DNA of 37,291 nucleotides from Deltaproteobacteria bacterium (GTDB lineage Bacteria; Desulfobacterota; Binatia; UTPRO1): positions 1 through 37,291 of the forward strand of contig JADLHM010000078.1 in the NCBI GenBank assembly GCA_020848745.1. Reading direction: 5' to 3'. Below the pieces are notes generated by a model. That model saw nothing but the letters and a program-made list of their open reading frames with translations. It had not been told where the DNA came from and ran no database searches. Of this stretch, positions 16,097 through 25,245 are shown piece after piece. Positions within the stretch are counted from its first letter, which is position 1; every line of letters begins with the position of its first letter. The translations under genes were made by a program, and so were the position numbers.

Positions 16097-16792
16097 ATGC
16101 TCGAATGGCTGATCCCCGCCGCTTCCACCTCGGCCGACGAAATCGACTGGCTCTTCACCCTCATCTTCTGGACGGTCGGCTTCTGGTTCCTCGTGGCGCA
16201 GGGCATCCTCTTCGGCTTCATCGTCAAGTTCCGGCGCCGCCCCGGCGTCCGGAGCCAGTACATCGCCGGCGAGAGCAAGGACGAGAAACGCTGGATCTCG
16301 TGGCCGCACTACGTCGTGATCGCGTGCGACGTCGTCTTGATCGCGGGCGCGATCGCCGTCTGGCGCGACGTGAAGCAGGTCATCCCCACGCCCGACGAGA
16401 CGATCCGCGTGATCGCGCAGCAGTGGGCCTGGACCTTCGTGCATCCGGGTCCGGACCGCCGGCTCGATACGCCGGACGACGTCGTCACCGTGAACGAGCT
16501 GCACGTCCGCAACGACACGACGTACGCCTTCGAGCTTTCGTCGCTGGACGTCGTGCACAGCTTCTCGATCCCGGTCTTCCGCTTGAAACAGGACGCGGTG
16601 CCCGGGCGCGTCATCACCGGCTGGTTCCGGCCGACCAAGACCGGCACCTTCGACATCGCCTGCGCCGAGATGTGCGGCCTCGGCCACGCTCTCATGCCGG
16701 CGGTGCTGCACATCGAGTCCCCGGAAGCGCACGCGGCCTGGCTCGGCGACCGCACGACCGTCGCCGCCGCGACATCCGGGAGCCGTTCATGA
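16097..16792 (+). CDS. ctaC: Cytochrome c oxidase subunit II
   Basis: 231 residues with two membrane helices (about 18-44 and 70-90) and a periplasmic cupredoxin domain. The CuA site is complete: H154 (DVVHSF), then CAEMCGLGHALM at 189-200, giving C189, C193, H197 and M200, with E191 as the backbone ligand. The aromatic electron-entry patch is QQWAWTF (108-114). There is no C-terminal cytochrome c domain, so electrons should come from the separate diheme cytochrome encoded two genes upstream. Its TGA overlaps the ATG of ctaD (ATGA), indicating translational coupling. Confidence 0.95.
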   Translation: MLEWLIPAASTSADEIDWLFTLIFWTVGFWFLVAQGILFGFIVKFRRRPGVRSQYIAGESKDEKRWISWPHYVVIACDVVLIAGAIAVWRDVKQVIPTPDETIRVIAQQWAWTFVHPGPDRRLDTPDDVVTVNELHVRNDTTYAFELSSLDVVHSFSIPVFRLKQDAVPGRVITGWFRPTKTGTFDIACAEMCGLGHALMPAVLHIESPEAHAAWLGDRTTVAAATSGSRS

Positions 16793-18486
16793 GCATGCCA
16801 GCCACAGCGCACGAGGTCACGGCCGTCCACGCCCTCGAGAGCGTCTGGAGCCGCTACGTCTTCTCGACCGACCACAAGGTGATCGGCCTCCAGTACCTCT
16901 TCACCGGGATGGCCATGGCGCTGCTCGGCGGCTTCATGGCCTACGTGTTCCGCATGCAGCTCGCGTTCCCGGACCAGGTAGTGCCGCTCTACGGGCTCGT
17001 CACCGCCCGCGAGTACAACGCGCTCGTCACCAACCACGGCTCGATCATGATCTTCTGGGTCGCGATGCCGGTGCTGATCGCCGGCTTCGGGAACTTCCTG
17101 ATCCCGCTCATGATCGGCTGCGACGACATGGTGTTCCCGCGTCTGAACCGGCTCTCCTACCAGATCTTCTTCGTGAGCGCAGTGATCATCCTGATCTCGC
17201 TGGTCGTGCCGGGCGGCGGGTTCGGCGGCGCGTGGACCGCGTATCCGCCGCTCTCGGCGAGCGCGCAGTACAACCACACGCCATGGGGCGCGCCGCTCTG
17301 GCTGCTCGCGGTGGCGCTCGAGTTCGTCGCGTTCCTGCTCGGCGGCATCAATTTCACGGTGACCGTGATGAACGCGCGCGCGCCGGGGATGACCGCGATG
17401 CGCATCCCGATCGTCGTGTGGATGATCGTGATCGCGAGCCTCGTCTTCATGGCCTCGGTCGGCCCGCTGGTCGCGGGCGCCGTGATGCTGCTGCTCGACC
17501 AGACGGTGGGCACGCGGTTCTACGATCCGACGGCGGGCGGCGATCCGCTCCTCTGGCAGCATCTCTTCTGGTTCTTCGGGCACCCCGAGGTGTACGTCGT
17601 GCTGCTGCCGGCGACCGGCATCGTCGCCGAGATCATCACGGTCTTCGCCCGCAAGAAGCTCTTCGCCTACAAGACCATCCTCGGCACCTCGATCGCGACC
17701 GGCATCATCAGCTTCTTCGTATGGGCGCACCACCAGTTCGTCGCGGGCATCGACCCGCGCATGGCGCACCTCTTCACGATCACCACGCTGCTCATCTCGA
17801 TCCCGATCGCGGAGATGCTGTTCGCCTTCATCGCAACGCTCTACGGCGGCTCGATCGAGCTCGCGACGCCGATGCTGTGGGCGCTCGCCTTCATCGCCGA
17901 GTTCCTGATCGGCGGCGTGACCGGGATCTTCCTCGGCGCCAACGCGACCGACATCTACCTCCACGACACGTACTTCGTCGTGGCGCACTTCCACTACACG
18001 TTCTTCCCGATCGGGATCATCGCGACGTTCGCCGCCGTCACCTACTGGTTCCCGAAAATGTTCGGGCGGCGCATGAACGAGACGCTCGGGAAGCTGCATT
18101 TCTGGGGCACCATCATCCCCTTCAATCTGATCTTCATCCCGCTGTTCCTGACGGGCGCCGCGGGACAGCACCGCCGCATCTACTCGTACGAGAACTTCCC
18201 GCAGCTCTCGACGCCGTGGCTGAACCAGCTCGCGGTGCTCGCGACCCTGGCGCTGATCGTGATGTTCGTGTTCCAGGCAGTGTTCCTCGTGAACTTCTTC
18301 TGGAGCATGCGGCGCGGCGAGAAGGTCGGCGCCAACCCCTGGAACGCCAACACGCTCGAGTGGTCGGCGCCCTCCCCGCCCCCGCACGGCAATTTCGCGG
18401 CCATGCCGACGGTCTATCGCGGGCCCTACGAGTACGGCGTTCCCGACCGCGAGCTCGACTACTGGCCGCAGCACGTCGCGAGCTGA
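16789..18486 (+). CDS. ctaD: Cytochrome c oxidase subunit I, A1-like, K-channel lysine absent
   Basis: 565 residues, about 12 membrane helices. Metal ligands are present: H83 (TNHG) and H402 for the low-spin heme, H400 (VAHFHY) for the high-spin heme, and H265, H314 and H315 for CuB. HPEVY (265-269) supplies the cross-linked Tyr and the A1-type Glu. D-channel residues N102, D113 and N120 are kept. Aligned without gaps from WAHH, the K-channel segment PTGxK of standard A-type enzymes reads PIAEM (339-343), so Thr becomes I340 and Lys becomes M343. It is the catalytic O2-reducing, proton-pumping subunit. ATG 16789 overlaps ctaC's stop; ATG 16795 is possible. Confidence 0.95.
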   Translation: MSMPATAHEVTAVHALESVWSRYVFSTDHKVIGLQYLFTGMAMALLGGFMAYVFRMQLAFPDQVVPLYGLVTAREYNALVTNHGSIMIFWVAMPVLIAGFGNFLIPLMIGCDDMVFPRLNRLSYQIFFVSAVIILISLVVPGGGFGGAWTAYPPLSASAQYNHTPWGAPLWLLAVALEFVAFLLGGINFTVTVMNARAPGMTAMRIPIVVWMIVIASLVFMASVGPLVAGAVMLLLDQTVGTRFYDPTAGGDPLLWQHLFWFFGHPEVYVVLLPATGIVAEIITVFARKKLFAYKTILGTSIATGIISFFVWAHHQFVAGIDPRMAHLFTITTLLISIPIAEMLFAFIATLYGGSIELATPMLWALAFIAEFLIGGVTGIFLGANATDIYLHDTYFVVAHFHYTFFPIGIIATFAAVTYWFPKMFGRRMNETLGKLHFWGTIIPFNLIFIPLFLTGAAGQHRRIYSYENFPQLSTPWLNQLAVLATLALIVMFVFQAVFLVNFFWSMRRGEKVGANPWNANTLEWSAPSPPPHGNFAAMPTVYRGPYEYGVPDRELDYWPQHVAS

Positions 18487-18502
18487 GAGGAGCCCGCTGC
18501 GC

Positions 18503-19102
18503 ATGAGCGACGCCGCCGACGTCCACACCGCCCACGTCCCGCTCGCCACCCGCCGGAGCACCACCGGCATCCCGACCGCCCGCCTCGCGGTGTGGTGGGT
18601 GCTCGCCTCGGAGATCGTCATCTTCGGGGGCCTGATCGGCAGCTACGTGATGCTGCGCCTGCACCACCCGCACTGGGCCGAGGAGGCGGCGCACACGAAC
18701 ACGATCGCCGGCGCGTTCAACACCTTCGTGCTCCTCACCTCGAGCCTCGCCGCCGTGCTCGCGCACCAGGCCGCCGAGGCGCGCGACGGACGGCGCGCCG
18801 CGCGCTTCCTCGGCGGCACGATCCTCGGCGGCCTCGTGTTCCTCGTGGTGAAGGGCTTCGAGTGGTCGCACGAGATCGCGCACGGATTCACGATCTTCCG
18901 CGACGTCTTCTGGTCCTACTACTACGTCGCCTGCGGCCTCCACGGCCTCCACGTGATCGCCGGCATGATCATCATGGCGATCGTCGCGGCCGACGCGCGC
19001 CGCGGCCGGAACCTCCACCGCGTCGAGCTGATCGGGATCTACTGGCACTTCGTCGACGCGGTCTGGATCTTCCTCTTCCCCCTCTTCTACATCGCCAAGT
19101 GA
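18503..19102 (+). CDS. ctaE: Cytochrome c oxidase subunit III
   Basis: 199 residues with five predicted membrane helices, the short bacterial form of subunit III. Recognisable segments are WWVLASEIVIFGGL near the start, EWSHEI in the middle and WHFVDAVWIFLFPLFY at the end. A ribosome site (GAGAGGAG) precedes the ATG, 16 bp after ctaD. It should bind subunit I and stabilise proton uptake through the D-channel. A second subunit III-like gene lies two genes downstream. Confidence 0.93.
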   Translation: MSDAADVHTAHVPLATRRSTTGIPTARLAVWWVLASEIVIFGGLIGSYVMLRLHHPHWAEEAAHTNTIAGAFNTFVLLTSSLAAVLAHQAAEARDGRRAARFLGGTILGGLVFLVVKGFEWSHEIAHGFTIFRDVFWSYYYVACGLHGLHVIAGMIIMAIVAADARRGRNLHRVELIGIYWHFVDAVWIFLFPLFYIAK

Positions 19103-19115
19103 GGATCGCCCCGCC

Positions 19116-19463
19116 ATGAGCAGCCACGACCACGCCGCGACGACCTCCGGACACCCGTCCTACGTCCGCATCTACTTCGCGCTGCTGGCGCTCCTCGGCG
19201 TCAGCCTGCTCGGGCCGATGCTCGGGATCCCGATCGTGACGCTGGTCACGGCGTTCGGCATCGCGATCGTGAAGGCGACGATGGTCGCCGCGTACTTCAT
19301 GCACCTCAACATCGAGGAGAAGTACATCTGGTACGTGCTGCTGATCATGCTGGGCTTCATGCTGGTGATGTTCGCCGGCATCGCGCCCGACGTGATGCTG
19401 CCGGCGGGCCAGAACTGGTTCCACCTTCCCATCGAGCCGCCGGCGCCGCCGGCGCACCCCTGA
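19116..19463 (+). CDS. ctaF: Cytochrome c oxidase subunit IV family protein
   Basis: 115 residues with a His-containing N-terminus and three membrane helices (about 17-35, 40-62 and 70-92). The segment IVKATMVAAYFMHL is the hallmark of prokaryotic subunit IV (COX4_pro). The tail is Pro-rich (PPAPPAHP). It lies between two subunit III genes, 13 bp after ctaE and 8 bp before the next gene, so it is plainly part of the same transcript. Confidence 0.9.
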   Translation: MSSHDHAATTSGHPSYVRIYFALLALLGVSLLGPMLGIPIVTLVTAFGIAIVKATMVAAYFMHLNIEEKYIWYVLLIMLGFMLVMFAGIAPDVMLPAGQNWFHLPIEPPAPPAHP

Positions 19464-19471
19464 GGCGCGCG

Positions 19472-20056
19472 ATGACCCCGACCGCGACCATGACCGCCGC
19501 GACGGCCGCGCCGCGCCTCCGGACGGCGATGGCCGGGATGCTGATCTTCGTCGGCACCGAGGTGATGTTCTTCGCGGGGTTGGTGAGCGCCTTCGTGATC
19601 GCGCGCAGTCACGCCCTCGGCTGGCCGCCGCCCGGCCAACCGCGCCTTCCGGTCGCCGCGACCGCCCTGAACACGCTCGTGCTGCTCGCGAGCGGCGCCG
19701 TGCTCGCGGCGGCCGGCCGCGCCGCGGCGCAGCCGTTCGGACGTCATCGGGCGCTCGGCCGGCTGACGCTCGCCGCCGTGCTCGGCGCGCTCTTCGTCGC
19801 CGTCCAGGGCGTCGAGTGGGCCCGCCTCCTCGCCTACGGGCTCACGATGCGCTCGAGCCAGTACGGCTCGTTCTTCTACCTGATCGTCGGCATGCACGCG
19901 GCGCACGCGGTCGCGGCGATCGCCGCCCTGCTGCACGCCCGCAGCCGGCTCGCCGGGGGCACGCTCTCCGCCGACGCTTTCGCGGCCGTCCGGATCTTCT
20001 GGTACTTCGTGGTCGGCGTCTGGCCGGTGCTCTACGCCGTGGTGTACCTGGCATGA
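19472..20056 (+). CDS. Second subunit III-like heme-copper oxidase protein
   Basis: 194 residues, five membrane helices. GMLIFVGTEVMFFAGLVSAF, QGVEWARLL, GSFFYLIVGMHAAHA and FWYFVVGVWPVLYAVVYL match subunit III of heme-copper oxidases. It is a diverged paralogue of the ctaE upstream, not a tandem copy: the two share the fold but little sequence. Either both belong to one oxidase, or this one is a specialised assembly or regulatory subunit. Its stop overlaps the start of the next gene (ATGA). Confidence 0.88.
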   Translation: MTPTATMTAATAAPRLRTAMAGMLIFVGTEVMFFAGLVSAFVIARSHALGWPPPGQPRLPVAATALNTLVLLASGAVLAAAGRAAAQPFGRHRALGRLTLAAVLGALFVAVQGVEWARLLAYGLTMRSSQYGSFFYLIVGMHAAHAVAAIAALLHARSRLAGGTLSADAFAAVRIFWYFVVGVWPVLYAVVYLA

Positions 20057-20325
20057 GCGCCGCCCGCATCGTTCGTCGGGCCTCGACGGCCGCGGCCGGC
20101 TCCGTGCCCGCCGTGCTCGCCTGGGCCGCGACGGCGGCCGCCTGCCCCGTCTGCTTCGCAGCCGACGAGCGTACCCGCGCGAGCTTCCTCGCTACGGCGG
20201 TCGCGCTCTCCGCGCTGCCGCTCGCGCTGTTCGCCGGCCTCGCGTTCTGGTTCTGGCGCGAGCTCGACGGCCATGCCCGACGGGCTCCGCGCCTCTCGCG
20301 GAAGGACGCCGGCCTTCCCGGCTGA
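20053..20325 (+). CDS. Small membrane protein with CPVC motif, end of the oxidase operon
   Basis: 90 residues, starting inside the stop of the subunit III-like gene. The N-terminus is an Ala-rich hydrophobic segment (about 10-30) ending in ACPVCF (30-35), followed by a polar loop and a second hydrophobic helix (about 46-68, ending FWFWRE), then a basic tail. The CxxC just after the first hydrophobic segment would sit near the outer membrane face and could bind copper or act in thiol chemistry during CuA/CuB assembly. That role is inference from position; I cannot name a family. If the first segment is cleaved, it leaves a single-span protein. Confidence 0.75.
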   Translation: MSAARIVRRASTAAAGSVPAVLAWAATAAACPVCFAADERTRASFLATAVALSALPLALFAGLAFWFWRELDGHARRAPRLSRKDAGLPG

Positions 20326-20401
20326 CCTTCGTCATTGACCCCACGCGCGGCGCCGGCGCAGGCTCGCCCCCGCAAGGTACGATCGTACAGGAGGAAGGTC
20401 C

Positions 20402-20869
20402 ATGACTCGTTGGTGGTTGGCAGTCGCCGCAGTCTTTGCCGTGACGGTTTCGAGCGAGGCTGGCGTCCTCGCGCCCGCCAAGCCGAGTGAGGTCCGGATC
20501 CTCAAGCTCGGCGATCCATGCTTGGCCCTGGGGAGCTTTGCGCTCGATACGCGTGTGCACGGGGACGGCACCACGTCGGCGTTCGCCATCCCCGACAAGC
20601 AGGTGCTGGTGCTCGACTCCGTCACCTGGGTCGTGACCGGGGTGCCGACGATCGGCGGCCTCTGCAGCATCGTGCTCCGCGTCGACACGGAGACGATCTG
20701 GAGCGACGTCGTCACGCAGTCGAACCCGTCGGGAACCTGCGGCGCCACGACGGCACTGCCGCCGCTCGTGATCCCGGCCGGAAAGAGACTCTGCATGACC
20801 GTCGGCGCGGGCGGCAGCATCAGTACGAACGGCACGCGCGTGCACGGCTTCCTCACCAAGAACAAATAG
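20402..20869 (+). CDS. Small secreted protein of unknown function
   Basis: 155 residues. A signal peptide covers residues 1-20 (VTVSSEA-G). The rest is beta-rich and hydrophilic with four Cys (in GDPCLALG, GLCSIVL, GTCGATT and RLCMTVG), which could form two disulfides in the periplasm or outside. A strong ribosome site (AGGAGGAAGG) precedes the ATG, and a 12-bp palindrome GTACGATCGTAC (20377-20388) sits just before it. I do not recognise a family. It follows the oxidase operon by 76 bp and probably has its own promoter. Confidence 0.75.
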   Translation: MTRWWLAVAAVFAVTVSSEAGVLAPAKPSEVRILKLGDPCLALGSFALDTRVHGDGTTSAFAIPDKQVLVLDSVTWVVTGVPTIGGLCSIVLRVDTETIWSDVVTQSNPSGTCGATTALPPLVIPAGKRLCMTVGAGGSISTNGTRVHGFLTKNK

Positions 20870-20932
20870 CCCGCGTGCCGGCGCCGGTGCCGCCGATGGG
20901 CGGGCCGCCGCGATCGGAACGCGCCGCCGCGC

Positions 20933-22201
20933 TCAGCCGTGGCGGCGGCGGTAGTGGTCGAGGAACTTCGCGATGCGCCCGATCGCCTCGGTCAAGTCGT
21001 CGACGCTCGGCAGGAACACGATGCGGAAGTGGTCGGGCTTCGGCCAGTTGAAGCCGGAGCCCTGCACCACCAGCACCTTCTGTTCCTCGAGGAGCTCGAG
21101 GATGAAGGCCTGGTCATCGTCGATCGGGTAGCGCCGGAGGTCGAGCTTCGGAAACAGATAGAGCGCGGCCTTCGGCTTCATGCAGCTGACGCCGGGAATG
21201 CTGGTGACGAGGTCGTGCGCGAGGTCGCGCTGCTTGCCGAGCCGCCCGGTCGGCAGCACCAGGTCGCCGATGCTCTGGTAGCCGCCGAGCGCGGTCTGGA
21301 TGGCGTACTGCGAGGGCACGTTCGCGCAGAGCCGCATCGACGACAGGATGTTCAGGCCGTCGATGTAGTCCTGGGCGTGCGACTTGTCGCCGGAGATGAT
21401 CATCCAGCCGGCGCGGTAGCCGCAGGCGCGGTAGTTCTTCGAGAGTCCGTTGAAGGTGAGCGTGAGGACGTCCTCGGCGAGCGAGGCGACCGAGGTGTGG
21501 GTGGCGCCGTCGTACAGCACCTTGTCGTAGATCTCGTCGGCGAGGATGACGAGATGGTGCTGGCGCGCGATCTCGACGAGCTCGCGCAGGAGGTCGTCGG
21601 GATAGAGGGCGCCGGTCGGGTTGTTGGGGTTGATGACGACGATGGCGCGCGTGCTCGGCGTGATCTTGGCCCGGATGTCGTCGAGGTCGGGGAGCCAGCC
21701 CGCCCCCTCGTCGCAGAGGTAGTGCCGCGCGGTGCCGCCGGCGAGGCTCACCGACGCGGTCCAGAGCGGGTAGTCCGGGGCCGGGACGAGCACCTCGTCG
21801 CCGTTGTTCAGGAGCGCCTGCATGCTGATGCCGATCAGCTCCGAGACGCCGTTCCCGATGTAGATGTCCTCGATGCCGACGCCGGCGACGTGCTTCTGCT
21901 GCGAGTAGTGCATCACCGCCTTGCGCGCGGCGAAGAGGCCTTTCGAGTCGCAGTAGCCGGCGGCGTTCGGGAGGTTGTAGATGACGTCCTGCACCAGCTC
22001 CTCGGGCGCGTCGAAGCCGAAGGGCTGTGGATTGCCGATGTTGAGCTTGATGATGCGGTGCCCTTCGTCCTCCATCTGCTTGGCGCGCGCGAGGACGGGC
22101 CCCCGGATGTCGTAGCAGACGTTGGCGAGCTTGGCGGACTTCTGCAGCAAGCGACGCGGGACGGACGGCTGCGGGTGCTGCGACACGACGAGCTTCGGCA
22201 T
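20933..22201 (-). CDS. alaA: Pyridoxal-phosphate alanine aminotransferase, AlaA type
   Basis: 422 residues, class I/II aminotransferase. The PLP-binding residues are visible: NPNNPTG (191-197), DEIYDK (222-227) and the Schiff-base K255 in LSKNYR. GYRAGWMI, SMRLCANVPSQYAIQTALGG and IPGVSCMKPKAALYLFPK match Escherichia coli AlaA (YfbQ) closely. It should interconvert pyruvate plus glutamate with alanine plus 2-oxoglutarate. The N-terminus is about 18 residues longer than the E. coli protein, and a later start is possible. It lies 56 bp downstream of the hybrid kinase on the same strand. Confidence 0.92.
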   Translation of the reverse strand: MPKLVVSQHPQPSVPRRLLQKSAKLANVCYDIRGPVLARAKQMEDEGHRIIKLNIGNPQPFGFDAPEELVQDVIYNLPNAAGYCDSKGLFAARKAVMHYSQQKHVAGVGIEDIYIGNGVSELIGISMQALLNNGDEVLVPAPDYPLWTASVSLAGGTARHYLCDEGAGWLPDLDDIRAKITPSTRAIVVINPNNPTGALYPDDLLRELVEIARQHHLVILADEIYDKVLYDGATHTSVASLAEDVLTLTFNGLSKNYRACGYRAGWMIISGDKSHAQDYIDGLNILSSMRLCANVPSQYAIQTALGGYQSIGDLVLPTGRLGKQRDLAHDLVTSIPGVSCMKPKAALYLFPKLDLRRYPIDDDQAFILELLEEQKVLVVQGSGFNWPKPDHFRIVFLPSVDDLTEAIGRIAKFLDHYRRRHG

Positions 22202-22257
22202 GCGGCCACCCTATGCCATCCGCCGCCGACGCGACAGGGGAATCCGGCGAGTGACCG

Positions 22258-25038
22258 TCAGGCGGCGGAGGTCGCGGGGGCCCGCTCCGCGGCCTCGCGG
22301 CGAAGCCGCTGCTCCCCGATTGCTGCCGTCAGCGCCTCGAGCGTGAGCGGCTTCGCGAGGAAATCGTCCATCCCCGCGGCGAGACAGCGCTCGCGCTGCC
22401 CTTCGAGAGCGTGGGCCGTGAGCGCCACGACCGTCACCCGGGCGGCGGCGGTCGCGCCGATCGCCTCGAGTCGGCGGATCGTCCGCGTCGCCTCGAGGCC
22501 GTCCATCCCGGGCATCTGCACGTCCATGAGCACGAGGTCGTAGGAGCGGGCCTGCACCGCCGCGACCGCCTCCCGTCCGCTCGGGACCACGCTGACCGCG
22601 CAATCGAGCCGCTGCAGCATCTGGCGGATCACGTTGCGGTTGACGGCGTTGTCCTCCGCGACGAGGACCGCGAGCGGGCGCGCGGGCGAGAGCGCCGTGA
22701 TGCCGCCCGCCGCCGCACGCGGCACGCGCCGCTCGAGCACCGCCGTCACCGTCTCCTCGAGCGCCCCGCGGCAGATGGGCTTCGTCACGGCGACGTCGAA
22801 GCCGAGCTGCCGCGCGGCCTCCGCGCCGCCGCGCAGCGCGCCCATCGACGAGAGCAGCACGAGCGGCAGGTCGGCGAGTGCGGCGTCGGCGCGGATGCAC
22901 GCCGCGAGCTGCGCGCCGTCCATGACGGGCATCTGCATGTCGAGGAGCACGAGTCCGAACGGGTCGTCGCCGACCGCGGCCGCGAGCATGCGGAGCGCCG
23001 ACGGACCGTCGGCGGCCTCCTCGGGGCGGCAGCCCCACGAGCGGAGGTGCTGGCAGGCGATGCGGCGATTGGTCGCGTTGTCGTCGACGACGAGCGTACG
23101 CAGCCCGGCGAGCGCGGCCGACGGACCGGCGCCACCCACCGCCGCGTCCTGCCGTTCGAGCGTGAGTTCCACCGTGAACGTGCTCCCGGCGCCGGGCGTG
23201 CTCGTGACGACGAGCTTGCCCGCCATCAGTTCGACGAGCTGGCGGCAGATCGTGAGGCCGAGGCCGGTGCCCCCGTAGCGGCGCGTCGTGCTGCCGTCGA
23301 CCTGCGTGAAGCTCTCGAAGATCGCCCGCTGGCGGTCCTCCGGGATGCCGATGCCGGTGTCGCGCACGTGCAGCGCGAGGCCGATCCATCCGCCGCGCTC
23401 CGAGCACAGCTCCGCCTCGATCACCACCTCGCCCCGCTCCGTGAACTTGACCGCGTTGCCGACGAGATTCGAGAGCACCTGCCGGATGCGTCCGGGATCG
23501 CCGATCAGGTGCTCGGGAAAGTCCGCCGGAATGATCGCGCCGATCTCGAGCCCCTGCTCGTGCGCCTGCTGCGCGAAGAGCGTGGTCACCTCCTCGACGA
23601 GCTGGCGCAGATTCATCGGCACGCGCTCGATGGTGAGCTTGCCCGCCTCGATCTTCGAGAAATCGAGCACGTCGTTCACGACCGTGAGCAGCGCGTTGTT
23701 GCAGCGCCGGATGGTGTGCGCGAGCTCGCGCTGCTCGGGGTCGAGCCCGGTCTCGAGCAGGATGTCGGTCATGCCGATGATGCCGTTCATCGGCGTACGG
23801 ATCTCGTGGCTCATGTTGGCGAGGAACTCGGCCTTCACGCGCGCCGAGCTGAGCGCCTGGTCGCGGGTCGCGGCGAGCTCCACGGCCTGCTCGCGGAGCT
23901 GCGCGGCGCGCGCCTCGGCGGTCGCGCGCGCCAGGTCGAGATCGGCCAGGTAGCGCTCGAGGGCGCGGCGCGCCTGGCCGCGCTCGACCGCGATGCCCGC
24001 CAGGTGCGCGCCGAGCTCGATCATCCCGCACTCGGCCGCCGTCGGCCCACGCGGCGTCGGGTAGTACATCGCGAAGGTCCCGAGCAGGCGGCCGTCCGCG
24101 GAAAGGATCGGGTCGGACCAGCACGCCGCGATGCCGGCGCGCGCCGCGAGCGGCCGAACGCCGACCATGCGCGCATCGCTCGCCACGTCCTCGACGACGA
24201 CGCGCTTCCTCCAGAACGCGGCCGCGCCGCACGATCCCGCCCCGGGGTCGATCGGCCACGACGCCATCGCCGCCACCACCTCGGCCGGCAGCGACCGGGA
24301 GACGCCATGGCGCAGACAATGCGCGTCGGCATCGGCAAGCAGCATCGCGCACATCATGCCTGGCGACTGCTGCTCGACGACCCGCAGGATCTCCTCCAGC
24401 ACCTGTTCGAGCGGCGCGTCGCGCGCGACCATCTCGAGCACGCGCTTCTGCCCCGCTTGCAGGATCTCCATGCCCTTGCGCTGGAACCGCTGCGCGTCGA
24501 GCGAGCTCGCGGCATAGATCGAGACGACGAGCACGGTGCCGACGGTGAGCACGAGGTTCGACGAGTGCGCCCAGAGCGTCGGCTCGACGACGAGAAGCAC
24601 GGCGACCACGACCGCGCTGACGACGACCAGCGCCCCCTGGGCCATGGTGCTCCACGGAAACACGATCGCGCCGCCGAGCGCGAGCGCACCGATCACGTGC
24701 AGCGTCATCAGGCTCTCGCCGGCCGCGAGGTCGATCGACACGGTCACGAGGCAACTGAGAACGGCGCAGGCCACGGCGACGCGCTCGACGGCCCGCCACC
24801 GGGCGCCGCCGGTCAGGGGCACGAGTGCCATGAGGGCGACCACGTACGCCCCGACCCCCGCGAGCCGCGTCGGCAGCACCCACGACGCCCGCGCCCGGCC
24901 GAGCGCGGCGTCGATCGCGATGCCGACGAGGATGCCCACGGCGGCCAGCACCACGACGGCGAGCATGCGCCGGGCAAGGAGCGGCGAGCTCTCCTCGTCG
25001 AGGGCGCGTCGAATGGTTCCGTCGTAGGCCTGGGGCAC
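22258..25038 (-). CDS. Membrane hybrid histidine kinase (GAF-HisKA-HATPase-REC-REC)
   Basis: 926 residues from a GTG supported by GGAGGAG 6 bp upstream (25045-25051). Six hydrophobic segments lie between about 25 and 175. A GAF domain (about 205-355) and coiled coil (355-400) follow, then HisKA with MSHEIRTP (H411), HATPase_c with N528 and DTGIG (from D560), and GTGLGL near 590. Two receiver domains follow: REC1 (about 646-765; D652, D653, phospho-acceptor D700, K753) and REC2 (about 790-915; E795, D796, D839, K896). Both look functional, so a multistep phosphorelay is likely, with the final Hpt or output protein encoded elsewhere. Tandem 10-bp repeats precede the gene. Confidence 0.93.
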   Translation of the reverse strand: MPQAYDGTIRRALDEESSPLLARRMLAVVVLAAVGILVGIAIDAALGRARASWVLPTRLAGVGAYVVALMALVPLTGGARWRAVERVAVACAVLSCLVTVSIDLAAGESLMTLHVIGALALGGAIVFPWSTMAQGALVVVSAVVVAVLLVVEPTLWAHSSNLVLTVGTVLVVSIYAASSLDAQRFQRKGMEILQAGQKRVLEMVARDAPLEQVLEEILRVVEQQSPGMMCAMLLADADAHCLRHGVSRSLPAEVVAAMASWPIDPGAGSCGAAAFWRKRVVVEDVASDARMVGVRPLAARAGIAACWSDPILSADGRLLGTFAMYYPTPRGPTAAECGMIELGAHLAGIAVERGQARRALERYLADLDLARATAEARAAQLREQAVELAATRDQALSSARVKAEFLANMSHEIRTPMNGIIGMTDILLETGLDPEQRELAHTIRRCNNALLTVVNDVLDFSKIEAGKLTIERVPMNLRQLVEEVTTLFAQQAHEQGLEIGAIIPADFPEHLIGDPGRIRQVLSNLVGNAVKFTERGEVVIEAELCSERGGWIGLALHVRDTGIGIPEDRQRAIFESFTQVDGSTTRRYGGTGLGLTICRQLVELMAGKLVVTSTPGAGSTFTVELTLERQDAAVGGAGPSAALAGLRTLVVDDNATNRRIACQHLRSWGCRPEEAADGPSALRMLAAAVGDDPFGLVLLDMQMPVMDGAQLAACIRADAALADLPLVLLSSMGALRGGAEAARQLGFDVAVTKPICRGALEETVTAVLERRVPRAAAGGITALSPARPLAVLVAEDNAVNRNVIRQMLQRLDCAVSVVPSGREAVAAVQARSYDLVLMDVQMPGMDGLEATRTIRRLEAIGATAAARVTVVALTAHALEGQRERCLAAGMDDFLAKPLTLEALTAAIGEQRLRREAAERAPATSAA

Positions 25039-25064
25039 GCTCGTCTCCTCCGCGGTCCGCTCCC

Positions 25065-25087
25065 GAGCAAGTGCCTAGAGCAAGTGC
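25065..25087 (-). promoter_or_regulatory. Tandem direct repeat in the promoter region of the hybrid kinase gene
   Basis: Read toward the kinase gene, GCACTTGCTC occurs twice with a TAG spacer, a 13-bp period, starting 27 bp before the GTG. An exact adjacent 10-bp repeat just upstream of a regulatory gene suggests a binding site for a regulator. No protein can be assigned. The rest of 25039-25245 holds only the ribosome site. Confidence 0.4.
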
Positions 25088-25245
25088 TGTGCCCCCGGAG
25101 AAGCCATCGGCCACGCGGTCGCGCCTGGTCATCCGAGCGGAGCGAGCGGTACGATTTTGACGCTCGACCGGCGTACGCCGCTGAACGCGGCGGCCGGCGG
25201 AACCCGGCGCCCGATCCGATGGAAGCCTCGCGCCGTGCGGACTCA

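Noticed and set aside
16789-18486. Subunit I as a nitric-oxide reductase of the heme-copper superfamily
   Set aside because: HPEVY with the cross-link Tyr and a complete CuA subunit II argue for an oxygen reductase despite the missing K-channel lysine.
20377-20388. 12-bp palindrome GTACGATCGTAC before the small secreted protein
   Set aside because: Several perfect 12-bp palindromes are expected by chance in 37 kb; noted only within the gene entry.
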